64,000 nt of DNA from Parasponia andersonii (taxonomy: Eukaryota; Streptophyta; Magnoliopsida; Rosales; Cannabaceae): contig JXTB01000027.1 of NCBI GenBank assembly GCA_002914805.1, forward strand, positions 1,332,657 through 1,396,656, read 5' to 3'. The notes under the pieces were generated by a model. That model was given only the letters and a program-made list of their open reading frames with translations. It was not told where the DNA came from and made no database searches. The position numbers and the translations under genes were made by a program. Positions 34,998-47,328 of this stretch are shown here, piece after piece. Each line of letters opens with the position of its first letter. Position 1 is the stretch's first letter.

Positions 34998-36226
34998 ATG
35001 CCGGTGGTGTGTGAGTATTCGGAGGTGCTTCTTGAAGACTTACCAGGGTTGCAACCTGATAGGGAGATCAAGTTCTGTATTGAACTAGTTCTTGGAGCTC
35101 AGCCAGTTTCTATTCCAGCCTATCGCATGGTGCCTGCTGAGATGGAAGAATTAAGAGAACAATTGGGCGATCTACTTTCCAAGGGCTTTACTCGCAGTAG
35201 CACTTCTCCCTGTGGTGCTTCTGTCTTGTTTATGAAGAAAGCTGATGGTTCGTTGAGACTTTGTGTGGATTATCGAAAGTTGAATCAGTTGACAGTGAAG
35301 AACAAGTATCCTTTGTCAAGGATAGATGAGTTGTTTGATCAACTCGGTGGTTCAAGGTTCTTCTCCGAGATCGATTTGAGATCCGGTTATCATCAGTTGA
35401 AGATAAGAGAAGATGATGTACCGAAGACAGCATTCAGAACCCGATATGGTCATTTTGAGTTTCTGGTGATGCCATTTGGCTTAACGAATGCCCTTGCAGC
35501 CTTTATGGATCTCATGAATCGGATTTTCAGGCCGTTTTTGGATCGTTTTGTGGTTGTGTTCATCGATGACATCCTGGTGTATTCCAAGACTCGAGAAAAG
35601 CATGCCGAACATCTAGGGATAGTACTTAAGACCCCGAGAGATCATCAGTTGTATGACAAGAAATCGAATTGTGACTTTTGGATGTCAGAATTGAAGTTCT
35701 TAGGCCATGTGATTTCTCACGGAGGTATTTCATTCGATCCCACTAAGATCGAATCTGTCTTGGAGTGGGAAAGACTGAGAAATGTGACGGAGGTACGTAG
35801 TTTCCTTGGATTGGCAGGCTACTACCATCGTTTTGTGCAAGACTTCTCGAGAATTGCTTTGCCTTTGACGAAGTTGACTAGGAAGGACGTCAAGTTTGTT
35901 TGGGATCACGAAAGTGAAGAAACTTTTGTCAGGTTGAATCAGAGTTTAACCACCGCACCAGTTTTTACTGTTCCTAACAGTAACGAGCCTTATGTGGTGT
36001 ATATTGATGCTTCGAAGACGGGTTTGGGATGTGTCTTGATGCAGAATGGTCGAGTTGTGGCTTATGTTTCTCGTCAGTTGAAGACACATGAAAGGAACTA
36101 TCCCACCCATGATCTGGAACTTGCAGCAGTAATCTTTGCCTTGAAGATTTGGCGATGTTACTTGTATGGTGTGAAGTTCGACATATTCTCCGATCATAAG
36201 AGTTTGAAGTATCTCTTTACTCAGAA
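34998..36226 (+). pseudogene. Reverse transcriptase and RNase H of the Tekay/Del-type element
   Basis: One long open frame. RT blocks in order: [34 protein letters not shown] and the catalytic [11 protein letters not shown] (35559-35570 encodes FIDD). RNase H follows with YIDAS (36001), DLELAAV (about 36111) and [10 protein letters not shown] (about 36186). Catalytic aspartates and glutamate are all present, so this is the best kept part of the element. It stops at an assembly gap in the RNase H to integrase linker. Confidence 0.93.
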
Positions 36227-36301
36227 NNNNNNNNNNNNNNNNNNNNNNNNNNNNNNNNNNNNNNNNNNNNNNNNNNNNNNNNNNNNNNNNNNNNNNNNNN
36301 N
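36227..36301. other. Assembly gap of 75 N
   Basis: Undetermined bases. The flanking protein skips the segment that normally joins RNase H to the integrase zinc-binding domain, so the true missing length is probably larger than 75 bases. Confidence 0.97.
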
Positions 36302-37357
36302 GTTGAGGACAATCTGGAACCGACTTCAGAATGGTGAACAGTTAGATGGTTGGAGCACTAACAGAGAAGGGTTTTTGCTTTTCAATGGGAAGTTGGTTGT
36401 AGCTGATGACCCCAATCTTTCAGAAACCATTCTAACTGAGGCTCACAAATCAAGGTTCGCTGTATATCCGAGTAGTACCAAGATGTACCGGGACTTGAAG
36501 CGGCAGTATTGGCGGAAAGGTATGAAGGAGGTAGCTAGCTTTGCGGTTAAGTATTAGACTTGTCAGCAAGTCAAGGCTGAACACCAGAGGCCAGCTGGAT
36601 TACTTCAGTCGTTGCCAATTCCGGAATGGAAGTGGGACAAGATCACGATGGACTTCGTGACCCGTTTGCCAAAGACCTTGAGAAAGAATGACGCAGTTTG
36701 GGTGGTAGTCGATGGTTGACGAAGAGTGCTCACTTTATATCGATCTGGATGGACTACTCACTTACTAAGCTCAATAGACTATATATGGAGAACATCATAC
36801 GCTTGCATGGTGTGCCTTCAAGCATAGTCTCCGACAGAGATCCAAGGTTCACTTCTAAGTTTTGGAGAGCCCTGCAGAAAGCGTTTGGTACGCAGTTGGA
36901 TATCAGTACAGCTCACCATCCTGAGACAGACGGTCAGTCTGAAAGGACCATTCAGATTCTTAAGGACATGCTACGTTGTTGCATACTGGACTTTGGTGGG
37001 AACTAGGATGATCATCTTTCTTTGGTGGAATTTGCTTATAATAACAGTTACCAGACTAGTGTGGGTGTGGCTCCATATGAAATATTATATGGGAGGCTGT
37101 GTAGATCGCTTTTATGTTGGGCAGAATCTGAAAAGCGTGTTACTCTTGGACCTGAGTTGATTGAAAAGACTATTGAGAATATCAAGGGTATTCAAGAAAG
37201 ACTCAAAGAGGTTCAGAGTCGTCAAAAGAGTTATGCTAACCCGAAAAGGCGTGAGGTAGAGTTCGATACTGGTGATTCCATATTCTTGAAAGTGACTCCA
37301 AGGCGAGGTGTGACAAGATTTGGAGTTAAGGGTAAGCTTGCTCCGAGGTATTCTTTT
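36302..37357 (+). pseudogene. Integrase remnant, truncated at the C-terminus
   Basis: The zinc-binding region is damaged: the second His of the HHCC motif reads Tyr and the first Cys region reads KY followed by a stop at 36555; [12 protein letters not shown] follows. The core has the DDE residues: MDFVTRLP (about 36648), [10 protein letters not shown] (36828) and [12 protein letters not shown] (36930). The frame breaks near 36713 and at a stop near 37003. After GKLAPRY (about 37332-37350) the sequence jumps to the purine tract, so the rest of the integrase C-terminus and the chromodomain expected in this group are absent. Confidence 0.9.
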
Positions 37358-37370
37358 AAGGAGGGGAGAA
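37358..37370 (+). other. Polypurine tract
   Basis: AAGGAGGGGAGAA directly before the 3' LTR; the plus-strand primer site of the element. Confidence 0.9.
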
Positions 37371-38967
37371 TGTAAAAACCCGGATTTTGGGGATATAATT
37401 TGGACATTTTACCAATTTTCCTGATAAAATATTAGGGGAGATTAATTTGCAAAAGTTTTGTGCAGAAGGACTAAATTGTAATTTTTGGGGGACTGATTTG
37501 AAAAGGGATTTGAAAATTTGGGGACTTATGTGCAATTTTTGAAAAATTGCACAGCCCTATAAGACAGGGCCATATGCCCTATCCTTTTTCTCTCTCTCTC
37601 TTTCTTTTCTCTCTTCCCCCCGATCTCTCTCGCTCTCTCTCTCGGACCTCTCTCTGCCGCCGATGCCAGACCTCCGTAGGAGGTGCCGCTGCCGTTGTTC
37701 GCCTGCGCCACCGACCGGCGAAGCTTCCCTGTGCGACGTCGAAGCCGCACCGCCCATCCCCAGTCGCCGCCGCCGCCGCCGCCGCCGCTTGCAACGCCAG
37801 AAAAGCATCAAAAGGCCTGAATCGGATTTTTGGTCGCCGGCGACGATTCTGACCACCATTCGACCTCTAACCCGTCCCGTTGGATTCGTCTCGTCGCAAG
37901 GATCATCAAGGTATATATATCTCAACTCCATTTTGCCCGGATTGAAAGTTGCCTTTTTTGGATATTTTGAGTTTAAGCTTGACTTTTTGATCCGGCCGTT
38001 GGATTGCGTTTTTGTTGTCATTTTTGGATTATACTCGGAAAATGGAGAAGTTTTATATATATAAATATATTGCTTATGTTTGGTGACCGGCACAGAAATC
38101 GAGATCGGACGGTCAAGATTTACCTCGATTTGCGTGCCACCGGCTCGGTGTGAGCCCGGATCCGAATTGGACAAGTTATATGTCAAACCTAACTATTTTG
38201 GGTGCTAGGAATTCAGCAAATAAGTTCGTTTATGGAATTGAAGCTCCGTTGAGAAGTTGGTTTTTCGCACGAGGATGATTGAGGGCTTGGAATTAGTTCC
38301 CGACCTTCCGAGCGATCGTCAACGACACCTTGAGGATTCGATAGCGTGATATTGTCATTCGAGCGAGGTAGGGACTTAATTACCTTTATTTTATATCGTT
38401 TTTGAATAACATTTGTAATGGGAATTGATTGTATGATGTATACGTATTGTATTGCTCTGGGAATTTTCTGAGTGCAGGTTATTTTGGGTATATTAAAAAT
38501 AGAGTCGTTATGTTGCCCGTTTTTCTATAAATACCTAGTATGCTAATTTTACCGAAAAACTAGAGTATGATTATTTTCACACTTTAGTTCTGTATTGCAC
38601 GTGTCATAAGATCATACATGAGCACCGTATTAGCATCGTGGGTTTACAATGTGGCGCTGCGTGCCCCACTGTCGGTGAGAGTCCGTAAACTCACGTGAGA
38701 TTTTGTTACTTCTGATTACGTCCTCATTTGGCAGGCGTAGGCAATTTGGTTGCCCCTCCAAGTTTGGTAGGCGACACATGGGTGTCCCCTCTGGGTATGG
38801 GCTTAGGTATCAGGCAGGCTGTTAGGCATACTTAGTGTTATCATCCTGGGTTTCCACAGATGAGAGGATGAGAGCTCATGGGAATAGGTTGATTTGTGTC
38901 ATGTGCATATGGATTGAATGGTTTTGATTAAACTGCTTTTATATATATATATGGATTTCCAGTTTGG

Positions 38968-39021
<54 letters not shown>

Positions 39022-39566
39022 TTGGATTAAACTAACCATGCAGGAATTCTCAATCACTAAAATATTTTTGACCGGGTAATTATTTTTCCTACTGGGCATT
39101 TTATGTTCACCCCCCTACTTTCTTCCTCAGATGGTGCCCAGTGCGATCTCGGTGATCAAGAGGAGTAAGATGTCATCTTGATTGTAGTTCGTCTCTTGAT
39201 AATGCTAGAAGCTTGTCGTCTTAGTGTTTGAATTGTTTGGGCTTTGTATTAGCCTTGAACCAAGATTTACTGCTTTCTATCTTGTCTGTAAACTTATATA
39301 TGCCATTCTGGGATTTGATTTTCGTTGTGGATGATGATGTTGCTTGGAATTATATTTGATTTCGCGTTTTTAAATAATTATTCGATCTATGTTTAATGGT
39401 GTATACGAACTGTGGGAGTGGTTTACGAGATAAAATTCTAATTATTTATTTTAAATGGACTGTTTTATAAAAATTAGAACTTTTGACATTTTTCAAATAA
39501 ATCAATGAATTTTTTACCTTTGTGAAATTTTTCTTCTGTCACGGGCCTGAATTTTGGGTAGTTACA
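37371..39566 (+). repeat. 3' LTR of the Tekay/Del-type element
   Basis: 2196 bp, starts TGTAAAAACCCGG and ends GTTACA. Compared with the 5' LTR it lacks about 52 bases (between 38405 and 38412, matching 31971-32030) and has a longer (TA)n run (38970-39018) and more GCC units (37760-37790). The 209-residue minus ORF and the Arg-rich plus ORFs are not supported as genes. Confidence 0.95.
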
Positions 39567-39571
39567 GTGCA

Positions 39572-41367
39572 TGAATCATTCTTCTATAAAAAAGGCTATA
39601 TATGTAGTTTAGAAGCGAATAATTATAGCAACGGGTTATTAGACGGAGCAGTTATAGAAAATAATTCCTAATAGGCATGACTATGACTATAACATGAATC
39701 GGCAACATTAGTCTCTTTAGGGCAGTTGCTCTATCCCAAAAGTCAAGATCGGTAACTAGATTAATTATCAAAAGAGAAAAAAATAAAGGAACAAAATCAA
39801 TGGCAAATAAATTAATCTAATGTAAATGGTAGACCTACACATCAAAACATATATTGCACACAAATTTTTAACATACGGAAGGCACTAATACATTCTGTTT
39901 CTTTTCCCTTTCACTTTCAAAAGCAGTCAAAATTGAAACATCCCAATACAAATATCCCACACACGTAAGAATCAATATTAGATCAGCAAAGCTTGGACAC
40001 ATAACAATTTGTTGGTCTTAGAAGTTAACTGGTTGTTTCATACAAGTTTTAGGCTATGTTTGGTCGATGGGATATTTTGAGGGATGGAGATGGGTGGTGG
40101 GAGAGGGATGACATTTCTCTGTTTGGTCAGAGAAAGAGGCCAAATGGAGGGAGAGGGTCTTCCTCTTGCCAAAAAAACTTGTCCTCCCAAATTTGGGAGG
40201 ATTAGAGAAAATTAAAGAGAAAAAAATATGAATTGATAAAGAAAAATGTTGATAATATTCTTTTTTATACTTTCTTAATTTCGTTATTTGGCACATAAAT
40301 TTTATTATAATTTATTATATTATTAAAATATTAAACTGAATAATAAAATTTATACGTTAAACCGTGAGAGTCAAATATAATAGAAAGAGAAAAATAATAT
40401 ATTTAATATTTCTCGTTAATAAATTGATCGATTAAATTAATTAATTTTACAAAAATAAATAATTTACCAGATTATTACTCTCGCCCCTCAATTCCTTTTT
40501 TTTTCTAGAGTCTTAGAGCGACTCTTTCGGTCCATTAAGGAGTTGTTGTTTCTCTATTCTTTATTCTTAACATTAATTTAAAAAGAAAAAAAAATAAAAT
40601 CAAAGACATGATTACTCCTTTGAATTCAATGCTTCTCATTTCTAACTGTCAATACGAAGTGTACGTACATTTTGCCAGGTCTTAGACGCAACCAGAATGC
40701 TCCATCCACTCTTGTACCCCGACCCAAAAGAAAAAAATAACACTATTTTGAGCATGTGGGTCCAATCTGACATGGCAGAACATGGTTGGGCATGAAGCAA
40801 AACAGAGTTCCAAACTGACCTAAACTACTCAAAACAGTGTACCGAAAAACCTCCCCACCGAGGCCAGGACTGAGGAAGGAGCCACCAGCTCTCCACTCGA
40901 ACTACGAGCCCTTGTCCAGGCCCAGAGAGGGTAACACAAGCCGTCTGGACTCTGGACTGTTGGAGTCTGGACTAGGACTAGGACTAGGTCTGGTCCCGTC
41001 CATCTACTCCAAGTGGGGGGACCACTCTTGTCATAGTAACTGTACGCGGCAACCAAAGACAACAGCTGAAGACCGGGGGTGGGGGGCAAAAGTATGAGTA
41101 GGTCACGGTCACTGCGTGGGTCTCCTCCCACTCCTCTCCCATTGGTCGGTTGTTAATTATTTCTGAAAACCATCGAGTACTCAAAAACAGTCTTAAGTTG
41201 TTTACAATATATTCATTTCACCTGCAGAAAATTATGTTTGACTTTGACTGCTGACTTTTCCCACCTCCCTCCCTCCCATTTCTCACCCTTTTTTCTTCCC
41301 TAAATATCTTCCCAATTTTGTTTCTCTCTTTGCATCTTCAAAATTTTGGCCACTTTCTGGTACTCTT
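39572..41367. other. Intergenic and promoter region of the LRR1-type gene
   Basis: AT-rich up to about 40620. A MITE-like segment starts near 40052 (listed). From 40830 to 41130 the composition is clearly more GC-rich, with a short reiteration of CTAGGA near 40972-40990; ORFs there on both strands have no recognisable domain. The 41250-41367 stretch is CT-rich and probably the leader of the LRR gene. Confidence 0.5.
40052..40440. mobile_element. MITE-like repeat, TTTGGTCG-ended (one end clear)
   Basis: Starts CTATGTTTGGTCGATGGGAT with GGGAGGGAGAGGG-type words, a style common to plant MITE ends. An inner block at 40298-40336 repeats 1441-1480 nearly exactly. The opposite end could not be placed. 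Confidence 0.3.
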
Positions 41368-43680
41368 ATGGCTCCTCTTTCCCTTTCTTTCTTCCTCTCC
41401 TGTCTCCTCCTTCTACTCTCTCCTGCTTTATCCACAAATTCTGAAGGTACCCTGTTAATCTTTTTGGTTCCTTTTTTTTTTATTTGATTTTTATGTTTGG
41501 TTGCTTAGAAACAGAAGGAAAAGAAAAAGAGATAAACAGAGAAAGAAAGAACTTTCTCCTTCTATGGATTATTATTCCTATCATGGGGTTTCTGTTAATG
41601 ATTAATATTTATGTCCATTATTAGGTGCTGTTTGTTTTGCTTAAAAGGTTTTTATGTAGTAAGTGCCAAGTTTCTTAATTTGGTTTGGTAACTGGTATGG
41701 GTGGTTTGCTGGGTTTGATTAAAGAGTTTATGTTGTTATGTTTGGTAATGAGTTTTGTTGATTTCAGGAAATGCTTTGCATGCTCTGAGAACCAGACTCT
41801 CTGACCCCACCAATGTTTTGCAGAGCTGGGACCCAACTCTGGTCAATCCTTGCACCTGGTTCCATGTTACCTGTGATGCCAATAACCATGTGATCCGTTT
41901 GTAAAATTCTTTCTCTGTCTCTGTCTTTCCCTTTTTTTTTAAAAAAAAAAAATTATTTATTTTCTTTTCCTCTTGAACAAGTTCTTATTTTTCAAAATTG
42001 TCTTCTCATATGTATAACTTAATGGGTTCTTTTGATTTTGTGCTTGGATAACAGGGATTTGGGAAATTCTAACATTTCTGGGACTTTGGGGTCAGAGCTT
42101 GGTGAACTTAAGCATCTTCAGTACTTGTATTGCTCTCTCTGTCTCTGTCACTAACTTGTGTTGCATTTAAAAAAAAAAAAAAGTAATTATGAACCCATGT
42201 GTTACTTACAACTTTCGACTATGATGAAGGTTTTTATTATTACTATTATTATTTATTTTATAGAACTAGAAAGACCCAGATAAAGGTTGGCTTTTATTTG
42301 ATTAAGTGTCAATACAAGGAGGAAAATAAAAGAGAAAAAACTTAGATATCAAAATTTGGGTTTTTTTAGTATTTTCCTCCCTAGTTTCAAGGAACAAAAA
42401 AGAACATTCAAGGGACATTTACAGCTAATTAGATTAGTGATCTGTTCTTGATGTGGTAATTTTCTTTTATAAGCAACTGAGTGGAAATTGTTGAATGGAT
42501 TTCAGGGAGCTTTATAGGAATGACGTAAGGGGAAAAATCCCGAAGGAGTTGGGTAATCTGAAAAATCTCATCAGCATGGATCTGTATGACAACAAATTTG
42601 AAGGAGAAATACCGAAGTCTTTTGCCAAATTGAAATCACTCAAATTTTTGTGAGTAACTTCGGATTTACTTTTAGTAGCTACAAATTAGTATGTTATGCA
42701 GTCCTTATTTTGGTAGAAATTTTTGTTTGATATGGTTGAAAATCAATGTTACAGACGGCTAAACAACAATAAGCTAACAGGATCAATTCCAAGGGAGCTC
42801 ACCACCCTCTCTAGCCTGAAAATCTTGTAAGTTGTTGATTTTTGCCTTGTGGTTGGAGATTTTTTAAAAAAAAACTAGAAATCTGAGTGTATTTTAATTC
42901 CAAGTCGTTCGCAGTTAATTGTTTTACTGGTGATCTTATGAAATTTGATTTATTTCAGTGATGTCTCCAACAATGGTCTGTGTGGAACAATACCTGTTGA
43001 TGGCCCTTTTGCTACATTTCCATTGGAGAGGTACCAGTATCTATTACTCAACTGTAGGCTGAACTGTAATGAACTGACATTCTACTTGCTTATTATTTCT
43101 GTATCATGACAATTTTTCAAAGGTTCATTGTCTAAAGAGAAACGTGAAAGTTTACAGCAGTGTTCTCTAGTTCATGATCAGACGGATTTTAGGTTTTGCC
43201 GTCTAGGAAACACGATTATTTGGCCGTTCCCTAATAACCTGATTGGTTTAAAAAAATGTTGGTTCGCTGTCTAACACCGATAGGCGATACTCATGCTTAA
43301 AATGTTCGTTGAAAAGAGAAAGAGGGTAATCAATACATCATTTTTCCTATAAATGCGAACATGAGACCCCAAACATAGTGTTCAACATTTGAACATAACA
43401 TACATAAGTAGTTTCCGACATCTACTTCCTCAAAATCCCAAATTGAACATCATATAAACTGGAAATTTCGTTGTTTTGATGCTTTATCTTTGTTTGAAAA
43501 GCAACTTACTCATTCCAAAATCATGAAGAGAAATTGGAGTCCTGTTTTCCTGTTTAAAGCTCTACAGACTTTGTTTGGCAATAGTACTGATCGTTCAATC
43601 TGTGTATTCTCAGTTTTGAAAACAACAGGCTCAGTGGCCCGGAGCTTAAAGGATTGGTGGCCTATGATTTTGGATGCTGA
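41368..43680 (+). CDS. LRR1: Secreted leucine-rich-repeat protein, LRR1 / SERK-ectodomain type
   Basis: Predicted 212 aa. Exons: 41368-41446, 41768-41900, 42055-42126, 42506-42649, 42755-42826, 42959-43030, 43614-43680. The 72, 144, 72 and 72-base LRR exons in the same phase are the pattern of SERK-type LRR genes. Residues 1-22 form a signal peptide ([18 protein letters not shown]). An LRRNT region follows with [11 protein letters not shown], then about five repeats of the LxxLxLxxNxLxGxIP form, and a Cys-containing end ([13 protein letters not shown]). There is no transmembrane span or kinase, so it acts outside the cell, like Arabidopsis At5g21090 and pepper LRR1, which are linked to defence and receptor complexes. 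The length fits that family (about 213-218 aa). The role here is inferred from family only. Confidence 0.93.
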
Positions 43681-45255
43681 AGAGAGCTAGAAGGTTGCAG
43701 CAAGGAATGTAACCAATTGTACGATAAAATAGGTCTGTCGAAACTATTACCTTGGTTATAATACTATTATGCATCTAGTAGTGGCACACTGTTTAGTATG
43801 TCGTGTAATTGGCAAAAGTCAACGAAAAGTAAGATATGGATCCGAGATTTAGACCTTCGACTCTGGATATATGGTTTTTCCGGATATATTGTTTTTCTAC
43901 GTGGATGGGTAAGAATGATTAAGATGAATATGACCTATAATAGAGTGAGTAATTATATCTATTTCTATTATTTGATTAATTAATGATTCATTCAAATATT
44001 TTTCCTTCTTTATTTCTTTTATAATTTTAATTTATAAGTTTAATTTTAATTTTTTTTGAAATGGTATAACGTTAGTTTTGAAATTATAAAAAAGAAGGAA
44101 TCGTTTTTTTTTTTTAAGGAAAAGTTTTTTATAAGAAAAATTAGTATTTAATAGTTTTATATTAATAGTTGTTTTTTTTTAAATATAAATAACGTTGGTT
44201 TTTTTTTAGGGGATATATAATGTTAGTTTTGAAATTATTAAAAAAAAAAAGGAATGGTTTTTTAATGAAAGATTTAATATATATATATATATACAGTTAA
44301 TTCTTCAGAAAAAAATATCTATAGATATATACACGGGTTAATTGTTTTTTATTTGTCTTTTTAATAAAAATCAACAATAGAATAAAAAAAAAAGAAAAAA
44401 CAATGGAAAAGGGGTTGGAAAAAAAAATTCCAACTCATAGGTCACATATAGATTATTAATTTTTTAAGTCATAAATAATTTTATATATTTATATACATAT
44501 TAATTAAATTTTTGTTTTTGGATAAAATTAATAATATCATTATAACTATAGACCAAAATTCATTGGTCCAAATTAAAGTTCTCGTAAAAACAAAAATCTC
44601 CGTTAAAATATGTCATATATATATAAATAAATAAAAGACACTCAAATAATGATTTTTATAAAATATGCGTGGTTAAAATGCACTTTGTGTAATTTCTGTA
44701 CAAAATGCAATTAATGACCATTTTTTTTTACTAACAATCCATTAAATGATAATCAGTAGACCAAAATTGGAAATAAAAAAATTATACTTGTATATATGGA
44801 TGTCCTTAAAGGTTAGCCTATGCTACATAATCGATTTAGATTTTTGTACCATATATATATATGCATGCTTGAAATGGAAAAGGACCTATATATATATATT
44901 ATATTATATATGCCAGAGATTAGAATTGTGATTTTTGTATAGTTACTGTTGATAGGTAAAATGAATTTTGTATGAATTATGGGTTATGTACAAACGCAAT
45001 TAATTATGACAATTTTTTTTTCTAACAACTTATTAAGTGATAGCATTAGGTCAAATCGAGCTGAGAAACATGATATTTACTAATAGGTTAAAACAAAAAT
45101 ATAATATCTAGATGTGTACGGTGTACCTTTTAAAAGGTAAAAGAACTGAATCACTCTCTCAGGGACTTAGGGGGGCAAAAACATGATTTTTGCTATTTTA
45201 ACAAACATTCCGAAGATAGGTAAGATAGTCCAAGTAATTTAAATATACAGATATA

Positions 45256-45410
45256 GACTAAATGAGTTGGCTTAAATGGTAAGAGTCTCATTATTTAGGA
45301 TTTTGATCTTAAATTTAAGTTACATGGGATGAGATGAAGATTGAATAGTAATAAATATTTTTTTTTAATTTATAATAAATAGAGTTCATTAATTAAATCT
45401 TATTTTTTTT
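45256..45410 (+). mobile_element. tRNA-derived SINE
   Basis: A-box-like GTTGGCTTAAATGG, B-box-like GATCTTAAATTTAAG, then a body ending AATTTATAATAAATAGAG, TTCATTAATTAAATCTT and a T/A-rich tail. The body matches 46165-46310 and, in reverse, 18610-18771. Confidence 0.55.
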
Positions 45411-46164
45411 TAATTTTTTTTAAAAAAAATAGGCAGATGTAAATTTCTAGCTTATTTTGGATCGACATATGTTTTTAGGGACCACAAATTTACGACAACA
45501 AGGTAATGAAATGATACCCTTTGATGATCCAAAAATTATTTCCTATAAACATTTGAGAAGAAATAAATTTGCTAAAGGGAAAAAGGTAAAAAAGAAAAAA
45601 AGATAGTCATTCTTAAAACTACAAGATCAATACAAGCATAACGTAAAAGAGAACCAAATTACCCTGTATCAATTATCAAAAAAAAAAAAAAACCTTGTAT
45701 CAAAATGACATTAAACTACTGATTCATAGAAAAAATAAATCAAAAAATAATTGAAACTCACATGCAGTAACGACAAGTGGGGAGATGGTTCAGAGGCTCG
45801 GAACGGAAGTAACACCTTGCTTCCATGCATTGGTGGCACAAAATTGAAACCTGAAGGGCAGGGACAATTAAGGAAAGAGCAATGCTATAAAGCATTAGTG
45901 GTGCAAACATCACGATCACAATGATATATCTGTTTATTATTGAATGATTTAATTAATAAATTAGGTCTTAAACTCTATTTAAATTATAATTACGATTAGT
46001 CAGTGACAGATTGACACATCATATAATATTATTCTTGAAAAAATAATATAAGACTAACATATATTTCAGAAAAAGAAAAAAAAAAAAAAGTTCAAACCAT
46101 AGAACTAAACAAAAATTAAAAGTGTTACATTTTGATTCGAATCTCGTCACTTTTATTTTTTGAC

Positions 46165-46310
46165 GAAATGTATTGATTTAAATAGCAAAAATATTTATTA
46201 TTTAAGATTTTAGTTCTAAATTTAAGTATAAAATTTGGTTACCTTGATGAGATAATTTAGAGATTAATAAATATTTTTTTTAATTTATAATAAATAAAAT
46301 TTATTTATTT
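46165..46310 (+). mobile_element. SINE of the same family, diverged
   Basis: Shares ATTTAAGATTTTAGTTCTAA against ATTTAGGATTTTGATCTTAA, then GAGATTAATAAATATT and AATTTATAATAAATAAA with 45256-45410. The head is poorly kept. Confidence 0.45.
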
Positions 46311-46844
46311 TATTTTATTTTTTTAAAAAAAAAACACAAAAATCAAAAGTGGCGGAGAAGAACACGTGCAAACACGTTGCAAACAAATAAAAGGTACGTG
46401 TACGGCTTCAAAACACGTGGCGATGACTCATGTGGTGAACAGATACACGTGTCGACAAAATCATGGGGCACCTGAATTTCAGGAGTTAAATTCAATTTTA
46501 ATTCGTTTTTGAGGCCAAAAGTCGCTAGAGACTTTCAAAGAGTTGGGCTCTCGTCCGGCTGGCGGCTTTGCTTGCACGCCTACGCGCGTTGTTTGGTTTG
46601 TAGCCAAAGGCAGAGATTTTTTATTTTTTTGATAGCCAAAGCAAGAGTTTACAACTTATTTTAGGTGCCCAAACAAGAAGAAATCGAAATTCCGGCTCAT
46701 GGATTTCTTCTCGCGGTCGATTTCTCTTTTTTGACCTTTACAAAAGTAATTCACTTTAGTTTTCTCCCAACTAAAGTAGGATAACTATACAGTGTGTATT
46801 CATTTCATTAGGCTTTAGTGTACATTTTACGTTATCATGACTCA

Positions 46845-46935
46845 CTAGTGAGGTGGTCTAATAGTAAGGTTTGACACATATTAAGTCAAAATCACGAATT
46901 CGAGTGTTGATGTATCTGGAATTATACCCCCCACA
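46845..46935 (+). mobile_element. SINE-like head
   Basis: TGAGGTGGTCTAATAGTAAGG resembles an A box and CACGAATTCGAGTG a B box, spaced as in a tRNA-derived SINE. No clear tail follows. It could also be a decayed tRNA gene, but no cloverleaf could be drawn. Confidence 0.35.
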
Positions 46936-47328
46936 CAATCCTTATTACCATATTACTCTATTCATCGCACTTTGAGAAGGGTGTGTTTCAGTGTTAAACA
47001 CAATTAGTGTTCTGTAACTGTACTCGCTACTAAGTTTGTTTAACAAAAAAAAAAAAAAAAAAAAAACTTGTATTTGTATGTGAAGTGGACGGAAATGCCC
47101 TAGAAGGTGAAAGCGAGTACCAAACCAATTTACATACTCGCGAAGATACAAAAAGTAATATCCACGTGTCCTATTTCCCATCAGGAGCCACGAACTCTTA
47201 TAAACTTAAAAAGCGCCCACTTTTCACCTAAACCCCGTCTTCTTTTCTTTTCTCTCTCTTTTTCAAAACCCCACAGTCAAAGGGCAAAGCCGAAAAGACA
47301 ACCTCCACAAGAGAAACACACGCCGAAT

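Larger units (their letters stand above)
30958..39566 (+). mobile_element. Ty3/gypsy LTR retrotransposon, Tekay/Del type, complete length but inactive
   Basis: 8609 bp, flanked by a perfect 5-bp target duplication GTGCA (30953-30957 and 39567-39571). Order: 5' LTR, primer site, gag, protease, reverse transcriptase, RNase H, integrase, purine tract, 3' LTR. Integrase after RT/RH marks Ty3/gypsy; the long LTRs of 2.2 kb, TGTAA start and tRNA-Met-type primer site fit the Tekay/Del chromovirus group. Gag, protease and integrase contain stops or frameshifts, so it could move only with help from another element. LTRs differ by many substitutions and indels, so the insertion is not recent. It sits between the 4F5-type and LRR1-type genes and shares orientation with both. 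Confidence 0.95.
43681..47328. other. AT-rich intergenic region
   Basis: No supported exon. It holds SINE copies (listed), many poly(A)/poly(T) runs, an (AT)n run near 44278-44294 and another near 44886-44902. Around 46380-46600 the composition is less AT-rich, with two or more ACGTG cores (46363-46453) that resemble G-box or ABA-response elements. The ORFs of about 60 residues predicted here look accidental. Confidence 0.5.

Noticed and set aside
40829-41184. ORFs of 66-100 aa on both strands upstream of the LRR gene
   Set aside because: Local GC-rich stretch, no domain, no splice or start context that links them to a gene.
46845-46935. tRNA gene
   Set aside because: A- and B-box-like words are present but no cloverleaf or anticodon arm could be drawn; a SINE head is more likely.
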